DNA from: Brachynemurus nebulosus | Taxonomy: Eukaryota; Arthropoda; Insecta; Neuroptera; Myrmeleontidae | Reading direction: 5' to 3' | DNA: 64,000 bases | Assembly: GCA_035578155.1 (NCBI GenBank) | Contig: JAPWDM010000001.1 | Span: forward strand, 80,891,561-80,955,560 | Part shown: one piece after another, positions 44,722 through 54,985 of the stretch | How positions within the stretch are numbered: the stretch's first letter is position 1 | Layout: every line of letters begins with the position of its first letter | The notes under the pieces: generated by a model | Seen by the model: the letters and a program-made list of their open reading frames with translations, nothing else | Told to the model about the DNA's origin: nothing | Database searches by the model: none | Made by a program: the position numbers and the translations under genes

Positions 44722-45531
44722 ATGAGTGACCAAACCAAACTGATCAAGTAAGAAGGGATTTTGATTCTAAACAAGATTTAATTGTAAGTGAAATTTTTCA
44801 GGCAGTTTTGCTACTAAACGAAAATTTTTTTCACACGGTTTTTTTTCTTTTTTTATAATAGAAGAATTTTTTACCATTTCATTGTTTAAATAAAGGACAA
44901 TTTCGTTGCTGATCGTCTAAAGTAATGGGGATTAGAAGAACTTATAGAAGAATTTGACCGTAAGTAATTGTTTTTTTATATTACCTGATACTTTTATTTC
45001 ATTATTTTCAAAAGATGGGTATATGTATACATCATACTAAACAACGTAATAAGAGTAAAAACTAACAATTAAAGTTCCCATGCGTATAATGAAATAACTT
45101 CTTTTTAACCTTTCTTTTTAACTGACATGACGCTTAAATTAATTTATTTAATTTATAAATACAGGACAAAAGATTGATCCTGAGACTTTTCTTTCTATTT
45201 TTGAAGAAGGAGTTGGTCAAATAATTCAGTTAATTTGGTGAAGATACACTTTCTTACGTAAACGCGCAGAATATTTGAAAAAAATGCTGTAAAAGTTCGT
45301 AAAATAACTTTTCTTAACATTTTGATTCTTTATTTTAAGTTATATTAATTATTTTATCTTATTATTGTTTTACATCAACAAATATTTAAAACTAACATGT
45401 AGGTTTCAGAAATTGATTCAACGTCCAAGTTATTAACCATAACTAATACAGAAGAAAAAGCCCCGCCTCAAGATGAAAATAAAACTAAGGATGACGAAAA
45501 TAAAATTCCTAATGGACAGATACAATATTAA
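44722..45531 (+). pseudogene. Three-exon SAM-like gene remnant
   Basis: An exon from 44896 to 44959 (after AAAG) reads DNFVADRLK-stop-WGLEELIEEFD and ends at a GTAAGT donor. The exon from 45165 (after TACAG) continues in phase as RQKIDPETFLSIFEEG, VGQIIQLI, then, one frame slip later, RYTFLRKRAEYLKKML. A third exon from about 45407 (after TGTAG) reads VSEIDSTSKLLTITNTEE and is Lys/Asp-rich to a stop at 45531. The pattern WGL..LI..F..Q.ID...FL matches small SAM-type helical domains. A possible first exon begins at ATG 44722 (M-S-D-Q-T-K-L-I) with a GTAAGA donor, but its phase does not fit. One stop and one slip suggest a pseudogene. Confidence 0.45.
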
Positions 45532-46043
45532 TCTAAATTATATTTCGTATAGTTACTTTTTCAAACTTTTAACATTTTAACCGTTAAAAATACTGTTTGT
45601 TAAATATTCAAATTCAAATATCTCCTTTCTCTCATTCGCGCACATTGTCTTACCCATTCTTGGTCTTTCTTTCTCTTATTCCCTTGTTTCATCCGTTTCA
45701 TATTATTTGCATTGTATAATAATTTTAATTGTAGAATTCTAAGAACTAAAATCATTTCATCATACTTTTTTATGTTCCATTTAATATATTATCTTTGATT
45801 TTAAAAAAAATCCTATTATTATTATCCGTTTAACAAGTAAAAATAGATAATAACGCTTATTTAAATTTTTTTAGAGGTATTGAGAAAACTATTAAAAACT
45901 AACCTTCTTGTTGGGCAATATTTATTGAAAAAAGCAAAAATTTGAACGCATCAGATAGGTCCGATCTGGTCAGGGTAATAATTGAACATCAGATGGTGAT
46001 TTCATTCACGTGAGTTCTATACGTTTATATTTTATCATTATTA
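45532..46043. other. AT-rich, no gene
   Basis: Includes TCTCTTTCT-type pyrimidine stretches near 45620-45690. Nothing else was recognised. Confidence 0.45.
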
Positions 46044-46222
46044 TGACGCGACTTACGTTAGGGTAGGTGCGCAAGAACGCTTGATGTAATTTTGTACGGC
46101 AACCAGTTTTGCCAGTTTCAAGTCTAGTAACTTCGAAGTATGTGCGTACGATGCATTCATTCAGTTTATCTGTCCATTGCATACGCACACACTTCTTACC
46201 AGTTTTAGTAGTCCCCAAAGGG
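46044..46222 (-). pseudogene. Isolated fragment of the Dong-type ORF N-terminal domain
   Basis: 179 bp matching 51770-51949 of the full element at about 85-90% by eye. It encodes the counterpart of residues ~77-136 (GKKCVRMQWTDKLNEC, then IVRTYFEVTRLETGKTG). On its upstream side CCCTTTGGGG directly follows (TAA)n; on the other side homology stops at GCGTCA, immediately followed by TAATAATGATAAAA. Both ends are thus next to TAA repeats. The fragment is open but has no start or function. Confidence 0.85.
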
Positions 46223-46271
46223 TTATTATTATTATTATTAGTATTACTATTATTTTTTTATTTTTTTTTTT
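46223..46271. repeat. (TTA)n microsatellite with poly-T
   Basis: TTA units with G/C interruptions (TTAGTATTACTA) followed by T-rich sequence. It separates the Dong-type fragment from the GC-rich island. Confidence 0.9.
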
Positions 46272-47765
46272 TCAATTAAAATTGGGGTACTGCTGCCGGT
46301 GGATGGCGCGGTCAGCAGCACCCGGCGGCATCGCCATCGGAGGGCATGCGCCGCCATAAACAGTAAAAATAAAAACGACACATAAAGACAGGAACACATA
46401 AATGCATTAGACAACGGACAAACATACACATGATAAAATCCAACGATGACCCCTGCCATGCCAGGGCTTAAAAAGAGTGGACAGTCCTTGGTGACAGTAC
46501 GATAAGTACTAGACAGAGCGTCCGGTCACCAAGGCCTGAAGACCATCGCTGCGACTCCCCCCGAGGCGTAAAGGGCGTCGGGGTGGAGGAACCTGACTAG
46601 ACAATACACAAATAAATATCACAGATCAGTATCACGGTAAGTATCACAGATAAAACTTATTGCGTCACTGGGAGGCCACAGGCCGACCAGTGAAGCAATA
46701 AGGAGTTAAAACAATACCGCTGTAGAGCCATAACAACAGGCCCACAGCGGCATAACAAAATATCACAGATAAATAAAATCAAGTGATGTATCACCTCGGG
46801 TGGAAAACGCCCTCAGTGGTACACCGTTAAAACATATTAAAAACAACCTTATTAAAAAACAAAAACAACAATATCACAAGTTTGACAATATTTCTTGCTC
46901 TGTGACACGATTCCGCTCCCCATTGTCTCGACAATTCCGAAATGGCTTCGTCAACACCTAGGAGCTCACACGTGTAGGGTCAGTGACATCTGATTACTGA
47001 GCAACATGTACTGTTCTGTCAGATAGCTGATTACTGGGTACATGTCGGGGTCAACCTACACGGGAGACCGGTACGATGACTAGGCCACGTTCGTCCGAGT
47101 CGAGGCTACAGAGAACGGGACAATGCCACAGAGTATCACAGTATATCTGACTTACGTCCCTATGACTCCGACGGGGCAAAAGCAGTCTCAGGACGCTCAA
47201 GCTCGCATCCGTATGAGGGAAGACAACATCTCCTTACTAAGCGAGCTCGCTCAAGCTGTTCGGGCAGATATCGACTCATACGCCTGGATGACGCGAACGA
47301 GTGCGTCGAGTACTGCATTCCTACCCGTCGAAGTCACAGGGGCAAAAAATCAACGCAATACCACAGCCAATTTATCACTTTTGTGTCCACTGGAGTGCAC
47401 CATCCAGGGGACACTATAAGATTTAAAAACAAAAAATCAGGATCACAGCACGAAATCACAGACAAAACTACACAAATCATAGTATAAAAATATCACGATA
47501 CGACTTGGCGGAACACGAATCACGACTTTGAAAATCACACACATACGGATACTAAACGCACACGAACTGTTGCCAGACATCCGGGCGAAAAGCTATTGCA
47601 CAATCAGACGGTGGTGTTTCTCTCATACGGTGGATATCTCTGTCCGTCATACGACGTTCGTCCTCGTCGAAAAAAATACCAGAGCCTCGTCAGCCTGCTA
47701 GCCGAAGCTAACAGTTGCCCGCCGGGCACGAACGGGGACGTGAAGGATGGATTTTAGCCCAGCAT
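46272..47765 (-). other. GC-rich island between TTA arrays, possible TAA-targeted element
   Basis: About 1.5 kb near 45-50% GC in a roughly 30% GC setting. It is bounded by TTA arrays on both sides, like the adjacent Dong-type element. On the minus strand it begins GCTGGGCTAAAATCCATCC and ends CCCCAATTTTAATTGAAAAA, an A-rich tail followed by TAA repeats, as a non-LTR insertion would. It contains hairpin-forming words (TTGGTGAC...GTCACCAA at 46490-46530; CCATGCCAGGGC) and many ATCACAGAT repeats. The only ORFs (for example 47123-47419 on the plus strand) lack recognisable domains. It may be a non-autonomous element or the untranslated part of one. Confidence 0.45.
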
Positions 47766-47783
47766 TACTATTATTATTATTAT
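47766..47783. repeat. (TTA)n at the 3' end of the Dong-type element
   Basis: Read on the minus strand, the element ends AAGTCTA and runs straight into (TAA)n. Together with the array at 52267 this shows insertion in a TAA tract. Confidence 0.9.
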
Positions 47784-50700
47784 AGACTTTTACGCCAACC
47801 TGGCGCTCACTACTCAGTAGGACAGTACTGGGTAACATTCACCTATACCGGCATTATGCAAGGTATTAGGCTCTGTGGAAGGGTAATGTGCCAAACCAAT
47901 CCGTAAAAGTACCGTAGTACATTCACGGACGGGTTTGTCACATCACTCCTTATATTGTTGTTGTTGTTGCTTGAAACGAGGTGTTATGCGTCTATTTTGG
48001 TGTACACTGGTTCGTACGACGAGACTTTTGTGGGAGCGTAGATGTTGGCTCAATGACAGACGGCTGTGAATGCCTAGTTCGTTTTCGTGTCCTCAGAGAA
48101 TAGGTAGGATTAGGGACAGAGGGAAGGGAAAGGACTGTTTGTGTTTGTGTGTGTGTTCGTGTATGTGTGTGGATGTGTCGTTCTATTTTTCGTTTCTTGG
48201 TGTAAATGTGTTCTGGTTCATCAAGTTGCTCATTAAGATCTGGTGTTCCTGGAATTGCGCGTTTAGATGGTACAGAGGTTGACGGACCTTGTGTGTTATT
48301 GAGTTGGGGAGGACTGTGCACCAGAGCGGTAACAGTGACAGTGCGGCAGTTGGTCGATCCTCCCTCTCCATCAGACGAATCTGGATCTGTATGTGTGTTA
48401 GGTGTTTGCGTTTCAGTGTTAGCGTATTGTGTGTTTATGTATGTGTGTTGTGTGTCTGTAAGATGAGTGTCAGTGTGTTGTTCACTCACTGTAGATGGCT
48501 CAGATGGAGTACAAGCAGATCTTGTGCTTTCACATATCGCAGTCGGATTCGTATTACTGAGGAACTTCCGTACTATACGACATGTGTTTATGATCACTGC
48601 CTTTTGCATAGTGACATATGTGTACTTTGGGAGACCCAAGAGGCTCAAGCTATTGTGTAGTGTGTGTGGAATGACCCCGGTGGCACTGAGTACTATTGGA
48701 ACAATGTGGACATGTTCCATTCGCCATTGTTGTTTTATTTCGGCTGCGAGGTCAGTGTATTTCTCCAATTTAACTGCGTGTGTTTTTTGTAAGTTATGTG
48801 TATTCGGAACCGCAATGTCGATCAGATAGGTGGTCTTAGTTTGTTTCATTACGAAGGTGATATCTGGTCGATTATGATTTATGGTCTTATCTGTAATAAT
48901 CGACCGATCCCAGTAAAGTCTACAGGAGTCATTCTCCGCTACTACTTTTGGTGTGAGCTTGTAGTAAGGGGTTTTATCGGTTATAAGGTGGTGCTTAACC
49001 GCTAGTTTCTGATATATAATTTTGCCAACCTGGTCGTGACGGTGTTTATATTCGGACTGAGCGAGCTGAGTACAGGCAGCTGTGATGTGTTGGATCGTTT
49101 CGGGTTTGGAATGGCATCTCCGGCACGAGTCAGATGTTATTGACGAGTCACGAAGTATGTATTTTGAGTAATTCTTTGTATGAATTACTTGATCTTGTAT
49201 AGCCAGCATGAATCCTTCAGTCTCCGGGAAAAGACTTCCTTGACTCAACCAGGCGTGCGACGCTGCTTTGTCGACGTTACTCTGGTTAAGGTCATGTGGA
49301 TGTCTCCCATGTAGAGGCTTGCGCATCCATTGCTGGATTTTGTCCTCCTTCGTGACCAATGGGCAAAAACTATCTGGCATTTCTGTGTGTGAGAGGTTTA
49401 ATGGTGTGTATGCCTTGTCGGCTTGGATTATTGCATTGTGTAAGTGTGATGTGTGTGTTTTGGTGTAAAAGTATTCTCGCAAGTTATGAACCTGTTTATT
49501 ATGCGTGTTCCTTATGTCTATAAGACCCCAACCCCCTTCGGCTCTTGGTAGCGTCAATCGTTCTATCGCTGCTTTGGGATGATGAATTCGGTATTTGGTC
49601 ATAAGGACGCGGGTCTTGATCTCGATGTTTGTCAAGTCCGTAGGCGTCCATTTGATTACCCCAAATGAGTACGTTAGCACCGGAACTGCGTAGGTGTTAA
49701 TTGCTTTGATGGTTTTTTTTCCATCAAGGTGGGTGTTCAGTAATCTCCGTACACGCGTTAGGTATTGCTGCATCAGGTGTTGTTTTACAGCGCTGTGATC
49801 TATACGTTCGTCCTGATTGAATCCGAGATACCGGTACGACTCTCCCTCGTCCATGGGCTGCATAACAGACTCTGGTTCGAGTTCGAATGCGACCGCATCT
49901 CGTTTTCCTCCAGAACGACATTGTGTTCGACATTTATCGATTCCGAACTCCATACAGAGGTCTCGGGAAACCTCGTTGGAAAGTCCCAGCAGCTGCTGTA
50001 ATTGATGTTTAGTAGCTGCATAGATCTTAATATCATCCATATACATCAGATGTGAGATGGTATGGCGCGAATTCGTTTGCGTACCTACATTGTAACCGTA
50101 TTTGGTTTCATTTAACAGGCGAGAAAGTGGATTCATTGCGAGACAAAACCATAATGGACTCAATGAGTCGCCTTGGAATATGCCGCGTCTTACTTGAATA
50201 AGGTCGCTTGCTGTTTTTTCATTACCAATACTCAAATGTAAGGTCGTTCGCCAATCGGACATGATCGTTCCAAGAAAGTTCACGATACTTGGGTGTATTT
50301 TGTACAGCTCCAATACTCTCCGTAACCAGGAGTGCGGGACCGAATCAAATGCCTTTTTGTAATCAATAAACGCTGTGTACAGGTTACGTTGTCTCCCTTT
50401 CGCTTGTTCCAGTACTACGGAGTCAATCAGAAGCTGCTCTTTGCAGCCTTGTGACCTCTTTCGACATCCCTTTTGTTCTTCTGTCAGTATGGTGTTAATC
50501 TGACAATGCTCATTGATTTTTTCTGCCAGACAGGACGTCAAAATCTTATACACTGTAGGCAAGCAGGTGATAGGCCTATAATTCGCAGGATTTTTTGTAT
50601 CACTGTTTTTAGATTTCATGTATGTGATACCCTGCGTTAGGAACTTCGGTGTCAGGTTTGGTGTTCTTATAAATAATGTGAATTGTTCAGCGAGGTACTT

Positions 50701-52266
50701 GTGTGTTGATGTAAAGTGTTTGAGCCAGTAGTTTTGTATGTTATCGATGCCAGGTGCCTTCCAGTTATGCGATCTCTGTAAAGTTCTGGAGACGTCCTCT
50801 GTAGTAATGTCCGTATAGGGCATCTCCGGGAGATGTTCATTTTTCCTGCACTCTGTATCGATCCAGCTGGCTTTGTGATTATGGTCAATGGTGTTGGACC
50901 ATATATTCGCCCAGAAACTATGGAGTGCGTTCTTCTCCGGTAGACCATTACTGTCAGTTACCGTGTTCGTTAGAGACTGATAAAACCGTCTCTCGTTTCT
51001 GCTGAACGCTTGGTTTTGTCGTCTGCGTTCAGTACTGGTCTTATATCTTCGTAAGCGCTTCGCTAGTGCTGTTAATTTTTGGTGAAGCGTATCTCTGATC
51101 TCTGTGAGTGTTTTATTGGGTTCCTCGTATTGTGTGTGTACTGTGTGTTTGTGTAATATGTCGTGTATATATTTGTTGAGCCGTTTGGACCTCGTACCCT
51201 GTTGGTATTGGGTGATCCTGCCGAGGTTGCATCGGATGGTGCTGATGCGTTTATTCAATCGTGTTTCCCAGGCAGGGGTTTTGTGTTCCTTGGAGTTGTG
51301 CGCTACAGGTGGTGTTACATCGGACCCGTTACAACGTATTGCTGCAACGGCTCCACAGTAGATAGCTGTGTGTAACTCGATAAAATTGTCACAAGTTTGA
51401 GGCAGTATTATGTTATTTAATATCTCAACGATCTCAGCCAATCTACGTGAGGTGTGTTGTTTAGGCAACAAGTACCGATGTGTGGGGTCCGTCCCTTCGA
51501 ATTCAGTAAGCGCTGTGTTAAATTCCAGTTCGATCTCTTGCAGTAGGGTGTCATTTACTGCTGTTTCATGGTAGTTAGGCTCATTCTCGACAGGTTGTTG
51601 AGTGTCGTTTTGTGTGGGGCTCCCCATTTCTGGTGGGCCGTCGTCGGCCTGACTTGCTTCATTTTGAGCAAATTGATGTGCGACTTGTGTTTTAATAGTG
51701 TTTATGAGGGAAGAAGGTATAAGGTTATTGGTGAAAATGACACGCTTTTGGTCTGCCAGTCTCTGTTCAGTGACGCGATTTAGGTGAGGATAGGTGCGCG
51801 CGAACTCTTGATGTAATTTCGTACGGTAACCAGTTTTGTCCGTTTCAAGTTTAGTAACTTGGAAGTATGTGCGTACGATGAATTCATTCAGTTCATCTGT
51901 CCATTGCATACGCACACGCTTCTTACCAGCTTTAGTGGTCCCCAAAGGGTGCTCCGAGGAAACACTTAAAGTCGGCTGAGCCAAAGGTGTTGGTGGCTCT
52001 GTAAGTAGGGCAGTAGTATTTTGGGTGAAGGTGTTATTACAGCTGACAGGTGGCTGCCTAGAACCCAGCCTGTCGTCACCGCGATCTAAACTGTCACATT
52101 CAGTGGTGACCCTGATGCGCCCGGTCGCTCCACCGGCAGCGGCATTTTTCCGAGGCTTTTTTCTGTTAGTCTCCATCCTAATGGGTTGTCATTTTAGTCG
52201 CCTTTTACGACAAGCAGGACTTACTGTGGGCAAATTCTGCAAAGTGAAGCCCCCACCCACAGGGCG
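47784..52266 (-). mobile_element. R4/Dong-type non-LTR retrotransposon, apparently complete
   Basis: 4.48 kb between two TTA/TAA arrays. It consists of a 90-bp 5' UTR, one long ORF (52176-47992) and a ~208-bp 3' UTR. Dong of Bombyx inserts in TAA repeats, and the R4 clade uses a restriction-like endonuclease; both features are present. The 5' UTR contains GTCGTAAAAGGCGACTAAAA, a self-complementary GTCG...CGAC hairpin. There is no poly-A tail; the element ends in the repeat itself, as expected for this clade. No lesion is visible in the ORF, so it may be recent and potentially active. Confidence 0.9.
47992..52176 (-). CDS. Dong-type ORF: reverse transcriptase plus restriction-like endonuclease
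   Basis: 1394 residues from a good ATG. Residues ~85-150 form an N-terminal domain (QWTDELNEFIVRTYF..., TEQRLADQKRVI) typical of R4-type elements and probably Myb-like DNA binding. RT spans ~465-830: motif A with D605 (FIDYKKAFDS), QGDSLSP near 669, the YMDD box at 712-715, and GYNVGT and SYRYLGF in the palm/thumb. A CCHC knuckle lies at C1018-x2-C1021-x7-H1029-x4-C1034. The endonuclease signature is RPD (1103-1105), then D1120 in YLIDIAVP and KY (1139-1140). Residues ~1205-1394 form a Thr/His/Gln-rich tail with basic KKRKIERH, longer than I would expect for the clade. The protein should nick target DNA and prime reverse transcription there. No stop or frameshift was seen. Confidence 0.95.
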   Translation of the reverse strand: METNRKKPRKNAAAGGATGRIRVTTECDSLDRGDDRLGSRQPPVSCNNTFTQNTTALLTEPPTPLAQPTLSVSSEHPLGTTKAGKKRVRMQWTDELNEFIVRTYFQVTKLETDKTGYRTKLHQEFARTYPHLNRVTEQRLADQKRVIFTNNLIPSSLINTIKTQVAHQFAQNEASQADDGPPEMGSPTQNDTQQPVENEPNYHETAVNDTLLQEIELEFNTALTEFEGTDPTHRYLLPKQHTSRRLAEIVEILNNIILPQTCDNFIELHTAIYCGAVAAIRCNGSDVTPPVAHNSKEHKTPAWETRLNKRISTIRCNLGRITQYQQGTRSKRLNKYIHDILHKHTVHTQYEEPNKTLTEIRDTLHQKLTALAKRLRRYKTSTERRRQNQAFSRNERRFYQSLTNTVTDSNGLPEKNALHSFWANIWSNTIDHNHKASWIDTECRKNEHLPEMPYTDITTEDVSRTLQRSHNWKAPGIDNIQNYWLKHFTSTHKYLAEQFTLFIRTPNLTPKFLTQGITYMKSKNSDTKNPANYRPITCLPTVYKILTSCLAEKINEHCQINTILTEEQKGCRKRSQGCKEQLLIDSVVLEQAKGRQRNLYTAFIDYKKAFDSVPHSWLRRVLELYKIHPSIVNFLGTIMSDWRTTLHLSIGNEKTASDLIQVRRGIFQGDSLSPLWFCLAMNPLSRLLNETKYGYNVGTQTNSRHTISHLMYMDDIKIYAATKHQLQQLLGLSNEVSRDLCMEFGIDKCRTQCRSGGKRDAVAFELEPESVMQPMDEGESYRYLGFNQDERIDHSAVKQHLMQQYLTRVRRLLNTHLDGKKTIKAINTYAVPVLTYSFGVIKWTPTDLTNIEIKTRVLMTKYRIHHPKAAIERLTLPRAEGGWGLIDIRNTHNKQVHNLREYFYTKTHTSHLHNAIIQADKAYTPLNLSHTEMPDSFCPLVTKEDKIQQWMRKPLHGRHPHDLNQSNVDKAASHAWLSQGSLFPETEGFMLAIQDQVIHTKNYSKYILRDSSITSDSCRRCHSKPETIQHITAACTQLAQSEYKHRHDQVGKIIYQKLAVKHHLITDKTPYYKLTPKVVAENDSCRLYWDRSIITDKTINHNRPDITFVMKQTKTTYLIDIAVPNTHNLQKTHAVKLEKYTDLAAEIKQQWRMEHVHIVPIVLSATGVIPHTLHNSLSLLGLPKYTYVTMQKAVIINTCRIVRKFLSNTNPTAICESTRSACTPSEPSTVSEQHTDTHLTDTQHTYINTQYANTETQTPNTHTDPDSSDGEGGSTNCRTVTVTALVHSPPQLNNTQGPSTSVPSKRAIPGTPDLNEQLDEPEHIYTKKRKIERHIHTHTRTHTQTQTVLSLPSVPNPTYSLRTRKRTRHSQPSVIEPTSTLPQKSRRTNQCTPK

Positions 52267-52329
<63 letters not shown>

Positions 52330-52341
52330 ATTATTATTTTT
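52267..52341. repeat. (TTA)n at the 5' end of the Dong-type element
   Basis: About 24 TTA units, far longer than the array at the 3' end. It marks the target repeat. Confidence 0.95.
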
Positions 52342-52626
52342 TGATAAGTAGCTGGTGGCAGCTGGTTTATCATTATACAAGATATAGTTACTTCGTGGAG
52401 AAAAACCGATTTTGTTGATTTTAATTCTCAAAACATTATTGTTAAATTGTAAAATTTTTAGATGAATTAATCATGATGGTATTATAAATAATTGAAATAG
52501 TCTGAAACTACGAATTCATAAGAATTTTGTTGTTAGAATTACGATATCCTAAAAAAGTTTAATTTGGTCTATTGACTGCTCACTGCTCATCTTAATTGTG
52601 TGAGACCGACTCGTTTTTAGGCGATT
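52342..52626. other. Spacer, no gene
   Basis: AT-rich. Nothing recognised between the TTA array and the next element. Confidence 0.5.
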
Positions 52627-53246
52627 TTAGTAGTAGAAATTGGGGGCTACGGGGACCTCCATCCCACCATCCGGATTTTCGGCCGACCTCGGATGGAGGG
52701 AAAACTACTGGGGCGATTCTAGAAGCCTCCGGCAGTGGGTGGAGCAAAATTTGGTCTCCAACCTAACGACATCTAGTGAAATTTTGTCCAACCTAAGTGG
52801 ACCTAACGGAACTTGATCCAACCTAACAGAACCTAAGGAAATTTTGTCTAACCTAACCTAACCTAACATAATTTTTTCTAATCTAACCGAACCTAAGAAT
52901 TAAAAAATTCCCTAACAGATGGTACAGACAATTTGAGCTCTGTAAATTCACTACTAGATGGCTCGCGTAGTCTGGATACTAGCGCTTCCTGTGCGTAAGT
53001 TTGAAAAATTGTCAATAGTTGGCGCAGCCACCTTCGAGCTCTATAAATTCACTATAAGATGTCGCTGCTAGTTTGGATACTAACGACCCCTGTGCGTAAG
53101 TTTGATAAATTGTCAACATATGGCACCGAAAAAAACCTTTCTCGATAGTTAAAAGATGGCGTTGCTAGTCTGAACCTCCGAGAACTCTGTACCTTGATTT
53201 CATATTTTTATCTGAAAACAGGTTTAAACTTGTATAAATTGTCAGC

Positions 53247-53371
53247 TGACGTCACTAAAGGTATACTGATATCAAATAGCCAAGATTTCTGTCTAATATG
53301 CGAAAATGAAGCAGCAGGTTTTAACCTGTATGGCTACATAAAGTGTGATAACTGATGTCATCGCTATAAAA
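53247..53371 (+). promoter_or_regulatory. CRE...TATA promoter of the E1-related arm
   Basis: TGACGTCA at 53247-53254 and TATAAAA at 53365-53371 with the same AACTTTAGTGAAAACATT leader as in E1. About 100 bp have been inserted between CRE and TATA, ending in a second CRE-like ATGTCATC. Here the ORF downstream is in the sense orientation. Confidence 0.6.
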
Positions 53372-53483
53372 AGGCCGCGACAGAATTTCTTCAATTAAAA
53401 TTTTGTTCGAAACTTTAGTGAAAACATTAAACCTTATTGTTGTAAATTTTCAATTGTTGTGTTAAAACTAATTATTGTCAACA

Positions 53484-53878
53484 ATGGAATCCATTACTGC
53501 TGGTGCTTCATCTGAAAACAGATACTTAATTCAAAAAGCGGCGGGAAATTTTGTGACGAATTGAGCCATCTTGGCGCTGTTAAACGATGGATTAAACTTT
53601 CTGATATGGAGATTGGAAAAGTATATAAAATAATGGGAGCTAGTCAGTTACCGTCAAAATTCGATTCACCAAAAATGAAGACAGTTTTGGAATTAGAAAT
53701 TGGATACATAGCATTGCTGGCGAGATTTGACAATTTGAACGAGCATATGCTGGCGTGGCTGCAGAGCAATCCAAAACTGGGTATTATGAATAATGGGCCA
53801 ATCGGACTAACTCATAAATTGCAATTCAAAACATTGGATCTTCTTGAAATCGCAATTCAAAACGTTGGATCTTCTTGA
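53484..53878 (+). pseudogene. Small arm-encoded protein, one frameshift
   Basis: ATG 53484 lies about 115 bp after the TATA box at the end of the conserved leader. The first frame reads MESITAGASSENRYLIQKAAG. A one-base slip near 53545 moves the likely protein to the frame KFCDELSHLGAVKRWIKLSD, then MEIGKVYKIMGASQLPSKFD, KTVLELEIGYIALLARFDN and GPIGLTHKLQF, about 130 residues in all. The order LSD..IGK.Y.I......T..V.LEL.....LL..RF resembles short beta-rich proteins seen in insect mobile elements and parvovirus-like sequences; this is an impression, not a proven match. The tail contains a tandem duplication of AACGTTGGATCTTCTTGA-type sequence. It differs completely from the ORF in the E1 arms. 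Confidence 0.5.
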
Positions 53879-54928
53879 AATTTGTAAATTTAAAAAATTG
53901 CCATATTTTTGTAAGAAATCTTATTATTGTTTACATGTTTAAAAGTGATTATTGTACCTATTTTTTTAAACTACACTTAATAGAAAAATTTTTGTTAGAA
54001 AGAAAAATCGATCTTTTTATTTACATCCATCCTTAAAAAATAAATCAAACTAATTTTTTAATATCATACCCTAAACTTGATTCGAATATAAAAATTCACA
54101 TAAATTTATGTATAACTATTTGATATTATTAGCATTGTGTAATTTAAATATATGACTATGAGTAAAAATGTTAGTTTTTATTCATATGCCGATTTTTGCT
54201 AACAAAAAATAAGTTTGAAAACTATTATCATATGTTATAAAAAATTCCATTTACAATTATGGTACACCATATATACTCGTAAATTTAAAAAAAATGTAAC
54301 ACTATATATTTTTTTATCTGTATATTTTTTCGATCGTGATATTTAATACCAGAATACATATTACTCAGCTAAAAAAAATCGCTACTTACTTATAAACATC
54401 TAACATCGTGTGATAAAATATATAAGAATTTACTCATTTAATGTAAAAATATTTGATCATCAACAATTAAATAAAAACGAATTTTTTAAAATGTATAGTA
54501 ATATAATATTATACATATATACAGTACTCTGTTAAAAGTACGGGTTTCTACACCGTTAAAAAACATATTTTTTTACAATATCAATATATTGTAAAAAAAT
54601 CATATTTCTTAATATTTTTAAAACTGAATATGTAATATTAATAATTTAAAACCGTTTGAAACATTAATTTCTCGTCATAGATATTTTTTAGTCTTAAGTT
54701 AATAGCGCAATGTTCCATATATTTTAAGAAAAATTTCTTTCCCAGATTTTATATCTACTTAAACAATGTATCTGTTTTTGGTAAATTTATTACTTGTTAG
54801 TTTAATTAGTAACAATTAGTTAAATATACCTATAGATATTAAATGACCTTTAGTTTTTGTAAACGACTGTAATAAGATTAACAATTTTTTTATACTTATT
54901 TAAAATATAATAAAACAAGAATCAGCAT

Positions 54929-54985
54929 GGTGATGCAAAAATTGCGGGTAAAGGTTTATATTTACGACCCTATAGGAGGCTTTAA
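54929..54985 (+). pseudogene. C-terminal tail of the E1 zinc-finger gene
   Basis: Encodes G-D-A-K-I-A-G-K-G-L-Y-L-R-P-Y-R-R-L-stop, matching the end of the 3591-4483 gene. The noncoding DNA that follows (to about 55360) also matches 3210-3590, inverted with respect to the E1 promoter. The rest of the gene is absent. Confidence 0.75.

Noticed and set aside
47123..47419. 98-residue ORF in the GC-rich island
   Set aside because: No recognisable domain; frames are long by chance in GC-richer DNA. Kept only as part of the island description.
48070..51783. Many plus-strand ORFs of 60-123 residues
   Set aside because: They are antisense shadows of the intact minus-strand Dong-type ORF.
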